A DNA stretch of 57,816 nt from Lingula anatina (Eukaryota; Brachiopoda; Lingulata; Lingulida; Lingulidae), in NCBI RefSeq assembly GCF_001039355.2, contig NW_019773759.1, forward strand, positions 275,978 to 333,793. Reading direction: 5' to 3'. Below, in pieces: positions 46,230 to 53,996 of the stretch. The notes below the pieces were generated by a model that ran no database searches, was not told the DNA's origin, and worked only from the letters and a program-made list of their open reading frames with translations. The translations under genes were made by a program, and so were the position numbers. Positions within the stretch are counted from its first letter, which is position 1; every line of letters begins with the position of its first letter.

Positions 46230-46893
46230 NAGCACCAATATTTTTCTTCAGCTGGAAAATATACTACATAAACGTTAAACAGGGGTACTAACGCCTTAAT
46301 TCTCGTGTTATATGTTATGATAAGCTACTCACGTGCACAAGCCTCCGTGGCTAACTTTGTCTCTATATTTGACAGGGCACTGAAGTCTGTCACTGTAAAT
46401 ACATATTTACTATCCGGGTCGTTAGCCATGGCCTTCAGCTCAGCAGTTCTGACATTACTCCCAACTCCAATTGCGAACACTGACGCAATATTACGCAGCC
46501 TGTTTGCTTCTCTGGCGGTCGCCGCCATGTTATTAGACTTGCCGTCGGTCATGACGATAACGATGTTTGGGACGTTCGGTCGATCACCTTTGGCAGCCGT
46601 GAAACTGCTGATGCGTGCGGTAGAAAGGGCCACAGCTGTGTTAGTACCACCTTTCTTCTGCTTGATCCTGTCGACGGCGGCTAAGATGGCGACTTCGGTG
46701 CTGTGAGTGTTAAGGTTAAACTCCTGCACTGTGTTGGTAGAGTACTGCAGAACGCCGACCTTTACCGCGTTTGGTCCAACCCCAAATTTCCTCACCAAAG
46801 ACTTGATGAATTGTAGTTGTTTGGCAAAGTCGGCTGCTTTGACGCTACTAGACCCGTCCAAGATAAATATAATGTCGGCCTGGGTCATGCAAA
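32517..46893 (-). CDS. Multi-VWA-domain extracellular protein, 5' incomplete
   Basis: A - strand gene made of five VWA exons (46893-46333, 45870-45310, 44067-43507, 40013-39453, 36177-35617), each 561 bp and phase 1-1. Micro-exons of 24 bp (44457-44434, 35233-35210, 34388-34365) and 21 bp (44763-44743), also phase 1-1, lie between them, and a terminal exon is at 32578-32517. Any subset joins in frame. VWA domains bind ligands or self-associate through a metal site (MIDAS) and build matrix or cell-surface proteins such as matrilins and collagen VI; the micro-exons give short Thr/Pro linkers. No start exon or signal peptide is found up to 57.8 kb. The assembly gap at 46230 hides one linker. The exact family name is not determinable; collagen-VI- or matrilin-like is the closest description. 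Confidence 0.85.
32580..34364 (-). other. Last intron of the VWA gene, repeat-rich
   Basis: Holds a partial MITE end near 32815-32850 (TAAATCCGCCACT), a CAGKGGCGGAT MITE (33094-33420) and a segment at about 34130-34220 repeated at about 34970-35060 as part of intron duplication. A + strand stretch near 33640-33720 (ARELGFSMRTIQRFRQHH) looks like a transposase helix-turn-helix fragment, at low confidence. Confidence 0.5.
33094..33420. mobile_element. CAGKGGCGGAT-family MITE
   Basis: Left end CAGTGGTGGATCCAGG, right end TAAATTTGCAACTG. The body shares TAGTCAAAATTCTAATTT and the TTCGGTTTTTGAAAA block with the 13384 copy in the same orientation. Flanks do not show a clean duplication. Confidence 0.7.
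34365..34388 (-). CDS. 24-bp linker micro-exon
   Basis: Acceptor TTAACAG, donor GTAAGTATGACC; phase 1-1. With a C from the VWA exon it codes Q-I-T-T-T-P-A-S. The donor is followed within about 12 bases by a (CT)n tract. Same architecture as 35210-35233 and 44434-44457. Confidence 0.7.
35210..35233 (-). CDS. 24-bp linker micro-exon
   Basis: Acceptor TTTCACAG, donor GTAAGTATAAC; phase 1-1; codes Q-T-T-T-K-P-A-S when preceded by the C of the VWA exon. Followed by a (CT)n tract. It lies 384 bp after VWA1 in gene order. Confidence 0.75.
35617..36177 (-). CDS. VWA domain exon 1 (most 3' domain)
   Basis: 561 bp, acceptor TTTTTACAG, donor GTGAGT. Codes C-K-D-Q-A-D then IILDGSESVNAPDF (MIDAS DxSxS), GGTNTA, and VIVMTDGKSDN (MIDAS Asp), ending DACA. 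The cysteines at both edges fit the disulfide that closes many extracellular VWA domains. Compared with VWA3-5 it has a CYSYAVQEF instead of a YSTNTVQEF segment, shared with VWA2. Confidence 0.93.
36290..38500 (+). mobile_element. Tc1/mariner-type transposon copy 2, with nested insertion
   Basis: Co-linear with 18592-20258: same left end (TACAGACGTGACATTTA), same internal landmarks (GTCGGCAACTACTGCA), and a diverged right end near 38473-38500 (CCATATTAAATGCTATG). The + strand transposase is broken: SVSIWNGYHIGVKTALIVIH (37688-37747), SHRAVLIADNVQN and LPYLIHINNIW follow in other frames. It lies in the intron between VWA2 and VWA1 and is about 550 bp longer than copy 1 because of a nested element at 36594-37147. 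Confidence 0.8.
36594..37147. mobile_element. 554-bp TIR element nested in Tc1 copy 2, with 15-bp repeats
   Basis: GTGTGAACGGAA and TTCCGTTCACAC form perfect 12-bp inverted ends exactly where copy 2 departs from copy 1 of the Tc1 element. Inside, 36641-36730 is six diverged 15-bp units (GTCCTGGGAATGCAA, GTCCTAGGTCTAGCG and so on). In one frame they would code pentapeptides of the form V/F/D/L-L-G-x-x. No target duplication is obvious. Confidence 0.65.
38503..38980 (+). repeat. Possible LINE 3' tail
   Basis: Ends in ACAGAAATAAATTGTATTGA at about 38948-38967, preceded by TACAAGGTCATGATAACCTA. AAATAAATTGTATTG tails are common at the 3' ends of CR1/L2-type LINEs. No RT sequence is attached. A linker-exon remnant lies just beyond at 39004. 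Confidence 0.35.
39004..39023 (-). pseudogene. Decayed 21-bp linker micro-exon
   Basis: Aligned with the intact exon at 44743-44763: acceptor TTATTTAG is kept, the exon is one base shorter, and the donor GT is AT. It would shift frame and cannot splice normally, so VWA2 probably joins VWA1 without this linker. Confidence 0.6.
39453..40013 (-). CDS. VWA domain exon 2
   Basis: 561 bp; acceptor TTTACAG, donor GTGAGT; phase 1-1. MIDAS motifs DGSESV, GGTNTA and VIVMTDGKSDN are present. Edge cysteines are CKGQTD at the start and DACT at the end. By eye it is closest to VWA1 in sequence, yet its downstream intron (39168-39420) is nearly identical to that of VWA3 (43122-43378). Confidence 0.93.
40328..40348 (-). 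pseudogene. Linker micro-exon disrupted by a transposon
   Basis: On the - strand ATGCTACTGCTGCACAGCCA plus one base aligns with the 21-bp exon at 44743-44763, but the donor reads TT instead of GT. The normal acceptor is replaced from about 40341-40350 by the end of the pearl-like element. The original intron resumes beyond the element near 42992. The 24-bp partner exon is missing between here and VWA2. Confidence 0.65.
40481..40826. mobile_element. TTAA-flanked MITE, copy 2, right end decayed
   Basis: TTAA at 40477-40480, AGGGATAAGGATC start, central TAATCTCTTAAGAGATTA, and a poly(A) expansion at 40557-40588. The right end (GGTTATTACCC near 40813) is diverged. Nested in the pearl-like element. 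Confidence 0.75.
40934..41387. mobile_element. 454-bp MITE, TIR CAGGGCCGTAGCC, 5-bp target duplication
   Basis: Ends CAGGGCCGTAGCCT and AGGCTACGGCCCTG, flanked by CACTC on both sides (40929-40933, 41388-41392). G-rich and C-rich tracts lie near each end. The pearl-like repeat continues on both sides, so the insertion is nested and clean. Confidence 0.88.
42404..42915 (-). repeat. 165-bp tandem repeat, about 3-4 units
   Basis: The block CACTTATCGTGTTATCGGTG recurs at about 42408 (variant), 42573, 42737 and 42902, spacing 164-166. The same unit in the other orientation makes the array at 48240-49240. Confidence 0.9.
43507..44067 (-). CDS. VWA domain exon 3
   Basis: 561 bp; acceptor TTTACAG, donor GTGAGT; phase 1-1. 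Codes CMTQADI, IFILDGSSSVKAADF (MIDAS), GGTNTA, VIVMTDGKSNN and ends EACA. By eye it has only two nucleotide differences from VWA4 over the exon, one giving Arg instead of Gly in the KSLVRKFGVG segment. Confidence 0.95.
44434..44457 (-). CDS. 24-bp linker micro-exon between VWA4 and VWA3
   Basis: Acceptor TTAACAG, donor GTAAGTATAACC followed by (CT)n. Phase 1-1. With the preceding 21-bp exon it codes the linker QATTAPPEITTKPTP, then I-C of VWA3. Confidence 0.8.
44743..44763 (-). CDS. 21-bp linker micro-exon between VWA4 and VWA3
   Basis: Acceptor CCTTTTTAG, donor GTATGAATAA. Phase 1-1, coding Q-A-T-T-A-P-P with the C carried from VWA4. Decayed counterparts are at 39004-39023 and 40328-40348, and a donor-only remnant is near 35533-35545. 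Confidence 0.75.
45310..45870 (-). CDS. VWA domain exon 4
   Basis: 561 bp, same splice sites and motifs as VWA3. The near-identity with unit 3 extends upstream through the intron to the (CT)n tract (45871-46229 against 44068-44426) but stops at the 3' side beyond about 60 bp, where the introns differ. Confidence 0.95.
46195..46230. repeat. (GA)n tract ending in an N gap inside the VWA array
   Basis: The GA run that normally precedes the 24-bp linker exon (+ strand order) ends in N at 46230. After it the sequence continues at the equivalent of 45210 in the next unit. By comparison with unit 3-4 spacing, about 780 bp holding both linker exons is missing. Confidence 0.8.
46333..46893 (-). CDS. 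VWA domain exon 5 (most 5' domain seen)
   Basis: 561 bp; same MIDAS motifs (DGSSSV, GGTNTA, MTDGKSNN). Differs from VWA3/4 by a few substitutions (Ala to Val in HSTEVA, Thr to Ile in ARISS). An acceptor is present at its 5' side, so an upstream exon must exist, but unit similarity ends near 47060 where LTR-like sequence begins. Confidence 0.93.
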
Positions 46894-47061
46894 CTGTAAA
46901 TATTGCAAAGTTTATCATTTTATTTAATAACAAAGTGAAAAAAGATGATACACTAGATAGTCCGGATGTGGAGTTACTACCATAAATTGGAAAGAAACTC
47001 TCAAGTGTACAATGCCACATGAAACTTCAGAAATAAACTATGTGCTTTGTCAACTTAGTCA

Positions 47062-47540
47062 TTGGGACGTCCCAATTGCCTTGGCCGGTGATACAGATAG
47101 ACGCACAGTTGGCTAATCGTAGTCGTTTCTAGTCGTTTGCAGCGTGTGACTTGTCGGGGTCCCGGCTCGCTGCACCATTTGTAAAACACGGACTCTCTTT
47201 GTAGTATAAAAAGTCTTTTTCATATGACTAAAATTTTCACACCTGATTTAATTCAGGGGCGTTTTACAAGGATCGCGGCAATAACAGTAGATGGTTTTGT
47301 CATACAGACATACGAACAGCGACTCCAGCACTGAATCGGGATCTCATTGTTACAGTGTGAGTAGTGGACATGGGACATCTCTGAAAGTGTGTAACCTTCC
47401 AAGTGGTGGATCGTGCAAACCGTCTTCGGAATATGTTGACTAACATTGTCGTGATTGTATGATCCGTCACTGGACTGTGTCTATAAACTGTCACTGACCC
47501 ATCTGGACTGTCCTAGGACATCGTTTACGGAGGAATGTGT
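47062..47540 (-). mobile_element. LTR-retrotransposon fragment (LTR plus primer-binding site)
   Basis: On the - strand, sequence ending ...TTTTACA is followed two bases later by TGGTGCAGCGAGCCGGGA (about 47181-47164), a typical tRNA-complementary primer-binding site starting with TGG. The preceding - strand sequence (47184 upward) would be the LTR; its outer boundary is not certain. No gag/pol follows because the VWA unit starts at about 47060. Confidence 0.45.
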
Positions 47541-47544
47541 CTCT

Positions 47545-48150
47545 CCTCGGTTGTGAATGCTGAGTTATCTTACCTTAGAAAATCGTTCAGAACTTGTTAA
47601 GACTGTTGTGAGCCACTATTCTTTAGTTAACATTTTGTTTAATTTTTCAATTTTGGTTGATATTTTTTTTTATTATCCAGTTAATTTAGTTTCATTAGTA
47701 TTTAGTTATTTTATACCAGATTTTATCGGTTTGTTTATTATTTCAATTAGTTCATTGTGATTATACCTCTTTGGTTTAATTTATAAATTTGAGTTTAAAT
47801 TCATTTTTTCATAACAAATATACTAAACGGTTACCCCTAATTTCTATTCATTGTAAATCATTTGCCTTCTTAAGAAATGTTCTTTTATTTCTTCATAATT
47901 TAGTTCCAATTTTCTTCACAATTTATCACAATTTATTTCCAGGCTATTGATTTCTTTAAGTTTTTGAAATAGTCGAATTTGCTTATTTCAGTATTTGATT
48001 TTCCTTAGATTCAATTCAACTTTTATTGTTACATTCTTTATTGAGTTCTTTGATTTCCTTTCGTTGATTTTATATCATTTCATTGGTTTACTTTATTTCT
48101 TTGTATTCATTCACATTTATTTGATTTAGCTTGATCACTTGGATTTACTT
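47545..48150. other. No gene recognised
   Basis: T-rich sequence with many TTTATTT/TTGATTT runs, no conserved motif. Confidence 0.5.
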
Positions 48151-48239
48151 TTTATGTACAGACACAGATGTGTCTGTACATATAGCCGTCATCTGCGTCT
48201 GTCGTCGCCGTCGTCGCCGTCGCCGTCGTCGCCGTGCAC

Positions 48240-49240
48240 TTTTACCGATAACACGATAAGTGGAAAACTGTTTTTTCTTTTGGCTTGAAACTTACAGAAC
48301 TAATGAATATTCATAATACGCAGGTCAAGTTCGAAAATCAGCATGATCGGGTCACTTATAGGGAATTTATGCTGTTTTTTTCACTTTTTTCAGCATAAAT
48401 GAAGCACCGATAACACGATAAGTGGAAAACTGTTTTACTTTTTGGCTTGAAACTTACAGAACTGATGAATATTCATAATACGCAGGTCAAGTTCGAAAAT
48501 CAGTGTGATTGGGTCATTTTTAGTGAATTTAGGCTATTTTTTCTCTTTTTACAGCATAAATGCAGCACCGATAACATGATAAGAGGAAAACCATTTTACT
48601 TTTTGGCTTGAAACTTACAGAACTGATAAATATTCGTAATACGCAGGTCAAGTTCGAAAATCGGCATGATTGGGTCATTTTTTAGTGAATTTAGGCTATT
48701 TTTTCTCTTTTTTCAGCATAAATGCAGCACCGATAACATGATAAGTGGAAAACCATTTTACTTTTTGGCTTGAAACTTACAGAACTGATAAATATTCATA
48801 ATACGCAGGTCAAGTTCGAAAATCGGCATGATTGGGTCATTTTTTAGTGAATTTAGGCTATTTTTTCTCTTTTTTCAGCATATATATACAGCACCGATAA
48901 CACGATAACTGGAAAACCGTTTTGGCTTTTGGCTTGAAACTTACAGAACTGATAAATATTTATAATACGCAGGTCAAGTTCGAAAATCAGCATGATCGGG
49001 TGACTTGTAGGGAAGTTATGCTGTTTTTTTTTACTTTTTTCAGCATATATGCAGCACCGATAACACGATAAGTGGAAAACAGCTTTACTTTTTGGCTTCA
49101 AACTTACAAAACTGATGAAGATTCATAATCCGCAGATCAAGTTCAAAAATCAGCATGATCAAGCCATTTTTAGGGGAGTTATGCTATTTTTTCACTTTTT
49201 TCAACATATATGCAACACTGATAACACTATATAAGAAAAA
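48240..49240 (+). repeat. 165-bp tandem repeat, about 6-7 units
   Basis: CACCGATAACACGATAAGTG and variants recur at about 48243, 48406, 48566, 48728, 48891, 49056 and, decayed, 49208. Each unit also contains CTTACAGAACTGAT and CAGGTCAAGTTCGAAAATC. Copies diverge progressively toward the right. Confidence 0.92.
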
Positions 49241-49379
49241 CAGATAGGCCAATTGTCATTATACTTACAGGAGTGGTCAATCTTACTAAAATGCAGGTTG
49301 AGTTGGAAAATCAGCATAATCTGGCCATTATTTTAGAAGTTATGCTGTTTTTTCACATTTCCTCAGATTCAATTCTTAA

Positions 49380-51000
49380 GCATGTTAACAGTCTCATTAT
49401 TTAACTAATAAGATACGTAAAAGTGTTTGTTTGATATTTCCTGCATCTTTACAACATTGTTAGTTGATTATGTAAAAATGATGGTAAACTTGATATCGTG
49501 TATTGTGTAATAAAGTGTCAAAAATGGAAATAAACTCATATCATATCATATTGCAGTTTGTTAGATTCAATCATCAACTATGTTCAGAATCTCAGAATGG
49601 AGGAAATTGGACATTTAACACTGTTCTATTGATATTTTTCCCATCTCATCAATTTTCTTAGTTGGTCATATAAAAATGGAAGTATACTGTTTATTTTGTT
49701 TTGTTTAAAAAGTGTTAAAATGGGAATAAACCCATTTCAGAACAGTGCTGTCTTTTTTACAGTTTGGCATTTTAAAGATGTGATTTGAAGTTCCATGAGC
49801 CTGCAGATCTTTGCTAGTCACATTTTCTGAATATCCATGATACTAATATTTTATGATTAAAAATTGATGGTCATTATGCTGTTAAACATTATGTAATATT
49901 GCATCAAGATTCGAAGAAACCCATATTTTGGGCACTGCTCCCATGATGACCATTTAAAGAAAATCATGTCACTTACTGTTATCAAACTTACAGGAAAGAA
50001 ATGTGGGTCTAAAATACAGCTTCAGTAGGCAATGCAGTCTGTTTGGTAATTTTTTCTGGCAGTTAAACAGTTTTTTGTGAAAATTTAATTTTTCACTTAT
50101 TGGCATTTTCAAGGTGTGACTTTGAAGTTCCATGATTCTGAAGACCTTTGCTTGTCATGTTTTCTGAAAGTCCATGTTACTAATATTCTATTAAATAAAA
50201 ATTGATGGTCATATATGCTGTTAATCATTATGTAATGTTGCTTCAAAATAGAAGAAAACAATTTTTGGTGCTGCTGCCATGATGACCATGATGGGAAAAC
50301 CGTGTTACTTATGACTGTCAAACCTTAAAAAAAGAAACACTGTACTAAAATGCAGCCTGAGTTGGAAAAGCAGTCTAATTGGCTTCTTTTTCTGGAAGTT
50401 ATACATTTGAGTGAAATATTCATTAACTTTTTGGCATATTCATTGTGGGACTCGGAGCTCCCATGGACATGAAGCCGAATGGTAATCAAATTTTCTACAT
50501 GTCCATGCTATTTGTAATCAATAATCAAAAATTGGTGATAATTATTCTATAATTTATTATGCAATGTTACATCAAAATTTACAATAATCTTTTTGCACTG
50601 CTACTGCAAACATTATGAAAAGAAAACTGTGTTACTTATTATTATTTTTAACTTATGAGAATGATTTTTAGGATTGGCATGCAGTTAAAATTAGAAAGCT
50701 AGGTCAATTGGGTTATCGTTTATTATTGAATTTATGCAATTTTGTGTGAAATTTTCATTTTTTTATTCTGGCACTTTCTAAGTATAAACTTGAACTCTGA
50801 TGGGCCTGAAGCCTTATGCTTTTACTTTGGTCGGTGTTACCTGCTGTGCATAATTAAAATATGATGTTGACTTTGCAGTTAAACATAATGTATCATTTCA
50901 TCAGAATTGGTAGTCTCCTATTTTGTGCATTATTGTTTTGTGCTTTTCTTAAGATGTGACTTATGGGCCTGAAGGGTCTTTGAGAGGGTCAGTCTGTAAA
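49380..51000 (+). repeat. Diverged ~335-bp repeat units
   Basis: TGGCATTTT..GTGA.TTGAAGTTCC-type blocks at about 49766, 50101, 50434 and 50770 are spaced about 335 bp. Within each, a half resembles the 165-bp unit (GGAAAACCGTGTTACTTAT ... CAGCCTGAGTTGGAAAAGCA), so the longer unit looks like an old dimer of the shorter one. Confidence 0.7.
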
Positions 51001-51192
51001 TTTCCCTTGGGTATCACTTAGCTAAGCTCTGAGTTATAAAGTAATTTGCCTAATTGATTATTAATAGGCCATTAAATGAGATTACATAAAGCACACTTGT
51101 TGATATCTCCCTGTAAACTCCCAAAGGTTAAGCTCTCTGCTAGATTAATAATAAGGAAGCAGTGATAATTATGGAGGTAAATTATGCAGGTA

Positions 51193-51197
<5 letters not shown>

Positions 51198-51255
<58 letters not shown>

Positions 51256-51305
51256 CAACAATTGCTGCCTGGGCAGAGGTCTGCACTCTCGGAGTGCTTT
51301 TCTAG
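51198..51305 (+). mobile_element. (AT)n and Helentron-type 3' end fragment
   Basis: (AT)n at 51198-51253 followed by AGAGGTCTGCACTCTCGGAG, TGC, TTTT and CTAG at 51302-51305: a 6-bp-stem hairpin before CTAG, the same terminus as 11366-11802. The 5' limit is unclear (perhaps near 51000). Confidence 0.6.
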
Positions 51306-51537
51306 TTTTGTTTATTTTCCTTAATAACTTTTTTCTCAAACACTTGCATTTGTGATATTTAACCGCCTGAAGCTCTGCACATTTTCTGTATTTCCACATA
51401 AGCAGTTGTATGTTATTTATGTTTTCAAACATTATGTAATATTATTTTATGCACTGTCATCATTTTTCAAATATTGAGACTTTCATCATGTGACTTTGGT
51501 CTCTCATGGTCCTGATACTGTAATCTTATTGAAGGGA

Positions 51538-51708
51538 TGGATTGAGACCATCTTCTGGGTCAGCTTCCGGAAGACGTTCGGATTTTTAAGTTTATATTGA
51601 CTGATATTTTTTTTTCTGTTGGAAGATCATCAAAATAGAGGATGGATCAACAAAGATACTTTGGAATACTGTCAGAAAATATCTCTGGGTCAGCTCCTGT
51701 TATTGACC
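51538..51708. mobile_element. Second copy of the 4427-4594 MITE
   Basis: Co-linear with 4427-4594 (ATCTTCTGGGTC, GGATTTTTAAGTTTA, GAGGATGGATCAACAAAGAT, GTCAGAAAATATCTCTGG). The outer ends have decayed. Confidence 0.75.
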
Positions 51709-52219
51709 ATGTTACCTGATGTGCATGATTAAAATTCAGTGTTGACTAACAGTGCTATTATAAGCATTATTTATTATTGCATCAAAATTGGCAAAATGAC
51801 CTATTTTGCATCATTATTTTCTGTTTTTTGCCTGTACATTTGACAGCTTTGCTGCCTTGTTACTATTTTATGTTTCAAATCCATTTGGTTTACCCATACT
51901 ATTCTCGCCTAGGTTTGTTTTACTTTTATGACTGCTGAAATTCAATTTGAATTGTTACGTTTGCTTTGCCATCTGGGATTTACAATTCTGTAAGACATGG
52001 CTACTGGGGGTGGGCGAATGTGGTCTCTACCGCGGTTAAAAAATCTTAAATTTTTAATCTAGCAGATTAATTAAACAATGAACAGACTTAAAGGCTGTTA
52101 CCATTTGTAACAGACGCCGGAAGACAGAACAAAGAAACATAAACAAAACACCAATTAGAGGGCATCAGAGTCACAGCAAGTCACGACAAGACAACTGGAG
52201 ACGAGTGCATAATAGGAAA

Positions 52220-53820
52220 ACGACAAAGTCCCTTTGCTTCAAATATTGTACTTGTTAAGAATAAAGAAGGTAGTCTGAGACAGTATATTGACTATAGACA
52301 GATATATAAACGTATGCTGAAGGATGCCTTTGCGTTACCAAGGACTAATGAACTTCTTGATGTTGTTGGGTGTAAGCTGTTGTTAAAGTGTTTTAGATAT
52401 GAAGAGTGGTTTCCACTAAGTCCCCATTGAAGAAGCACATAAATAGCACACTGCATTAACTGTCGGGTCATTAGGTTTGTATGAATATACTAAACTTCCT
52501 TTTGAGCTATTTAATGCTCCAGCAACATATCAGAGTATGATGGAGGAGATGCTCTAGATGGCATACATGACTCAGGAGTTTTTGTCACATCTATTTGGAT
52601 GATGTAATTGTAGCGTCAAAATCTTTCTCAGAACACTTGGAGCATCTCAGCTTGGTCTTTGAGCGCTTTGGACAAGCAGGTCCACAAATTAGAGTTTTCT
52701 TCATTGAAATGGGCTGTTACTAAGAAGTTTCACAATTATCATTATGGTAACAACTTTGTACTTTACACAGACATCAACCCATTAACATACCCTCTACCAG
52801 GGCGACTGATAGATTTTTACGGATATTCACAGATATGTCTCTAGCTAGATAGATTGTCATTTTCAACTGAAGTCACCCTGTACAGAAATCCCATGTGGAA
52901 GCAATTATCGCTGCCCGCGCAGCTAGAGACATATCTGTGAATATTCGTAAAAATCTATCAGTCGCCCTGGTAGAGGGTACCATTAACATATGTTCTAACA
53001 ACCGCAAAGCTGGGCGCCACAGGGAACCGCTGGATCGCTGCCTTGAATAATTATGAGTTTAATGCACCTCAAAGCAGTGAAGGTGAGTTTGACCAAATTT
53101 CTAAAGACGTTATAAGATTTATTTTCCAGAAAACCAACGGCGGTTCTTTAAAAAGCATTTGTATGTCAGTGCAGATTGAGGATGAACAGGAATTGCTCTC
53201 CAGTGATTTCACTCCAGTAGATTAGAGATCAGACCAGATGAAGGACGAGGTGGTAGGTCTCTTTCTGAAAGGAGTTGAAAATAAGCAGAAACCGGCTGTT
53301 TCCGAATTGCAAGGTGAGAAATGAAAGCTTTTGGTAAAGAGTTTCCAAGGTTAGGGGTAGGGAACAGTGTTTTATATAGAGGAGCAGAAATTGAAAACAA
53401 TCTATTAGTAGAAAAAAAAGCGTTTTAGTAAACCTCACCTCAATATGCATACATGAAGCAACAGATCTGGGTCACGTGGTACTGTGACGACAATGAGGAT
53501 AAAGGTCTATGAGACTCAACTGAGCTGCATGGTGCATACAGACAGAGAGGTTTAGGAAAGTTGTGTTGAACGGAGTTGAGCAATTTTCGTTATGCCTCAG
53601 TGTGTTGCCGTAGGATTCACCAGAATTGCAGCACGCATTGACAATCGTTTCTTTGTTTGTGACGGTCTTCCGTGACTTACTTACTAACTTCGGTGACAAT
53701 AGTTGCGATGCTCGAGATCATGGTCACCTCAGGTGGTTTAGATCATATCAAAAGCTGATAGTCTTTCAGATTAACTGTCATCAATTGGCAAGCTTACTAA
53801 TTGCTGATGCATTTTAAATG
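52220..53820 (+). pseudogene. Ty3/gypsy-type pol remnant (RT, RNase H, integrase pieces)
   Basis: In order on the + strand: an RT block (SLRQYIDYRQIYKRMLKDAF and LPRT, about 52274-52345), LPFELFNAPATYQSMMEEML (about 52497-52556), a decayed active-site region with a stop (about 52590), RNase H (LKWAVTKKFHNYHYG ... DINPLTYPL, about 52704-52790), the block KLGATGNRWIAALNNYEF (about 53008-53063), and a piece of integrase (VTVFRDLLTNFGD, about 53653-53692). Multiple stops and frameshifts; a MITE splits the RNase H. A detached C-terminal part is at 56150-56733. Dead element. Confidence 0.85.
52788..52979. mobile_element. 192-bp foldback MITE with 9-bp target duplication (MULE-like)
   Basis: TACCCTCTACCAGGGCGACT at the left is inverted at the right end, with almost perfect pairing over about 58 bp (one mismatch seen, GGATATTC against GAATATTC). 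The 9-bp flanks CCATTAACA are identical (52779-52787 and 52980-52988). A 9-bp duplication is the classic Mutator-family signature. It interrupts the gypsy RNase H remnant. Confidence 0.88.
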
Positions 53821-53996
53821 CATTAAAGTTGACCGCACTTCCCAAGCCATGTAATAACAGTTATCAAACTCGTCTTGGTGGGCTTTCATATATTTCTATA
53901 TACATTTATTTCATGGGGTTATTTTATTGGTATTTGTAAATGACGTTAAATATCAATATTTAAACAATTGAGTTCAAACACGGTCGCGAAAATTAA

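Larger units (their letters stand above)
48152..51866 (+). mobile_element. Pearl-like (Helentron-associated) tandem-repeat element, long copy
   Basis: Starts at a 26-bp palindrome (TGTACAGACACA-GA-TGTGTCTGTACA, 48155-48180), then CGTCGCC trinucleotides (48205-48237). About seven 165-bp units (48240-49240) carry CGATAACACGATAAGTGG, and from about 49380 come diverged units of about 335 bp. The end CTGTACATTTGACAGCTTTG (51835) matches the 40349-40381 end of the inverted copy. No coding capacity. A fragment with (AT)n and a Helentron-type CTAG end (51198-51305) and a MITE (51538-51708) interrupt it. Confidence 0.65.

Noticed and set aside
43479-47000. Long + strand open frames (133-144 and 92-101 codons) over the VWA exons
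   Set aside because: They are antisense shadows: they repeat in every VWA unit, and the - strand frames carry the MIDAS motifs and matching splice sites.
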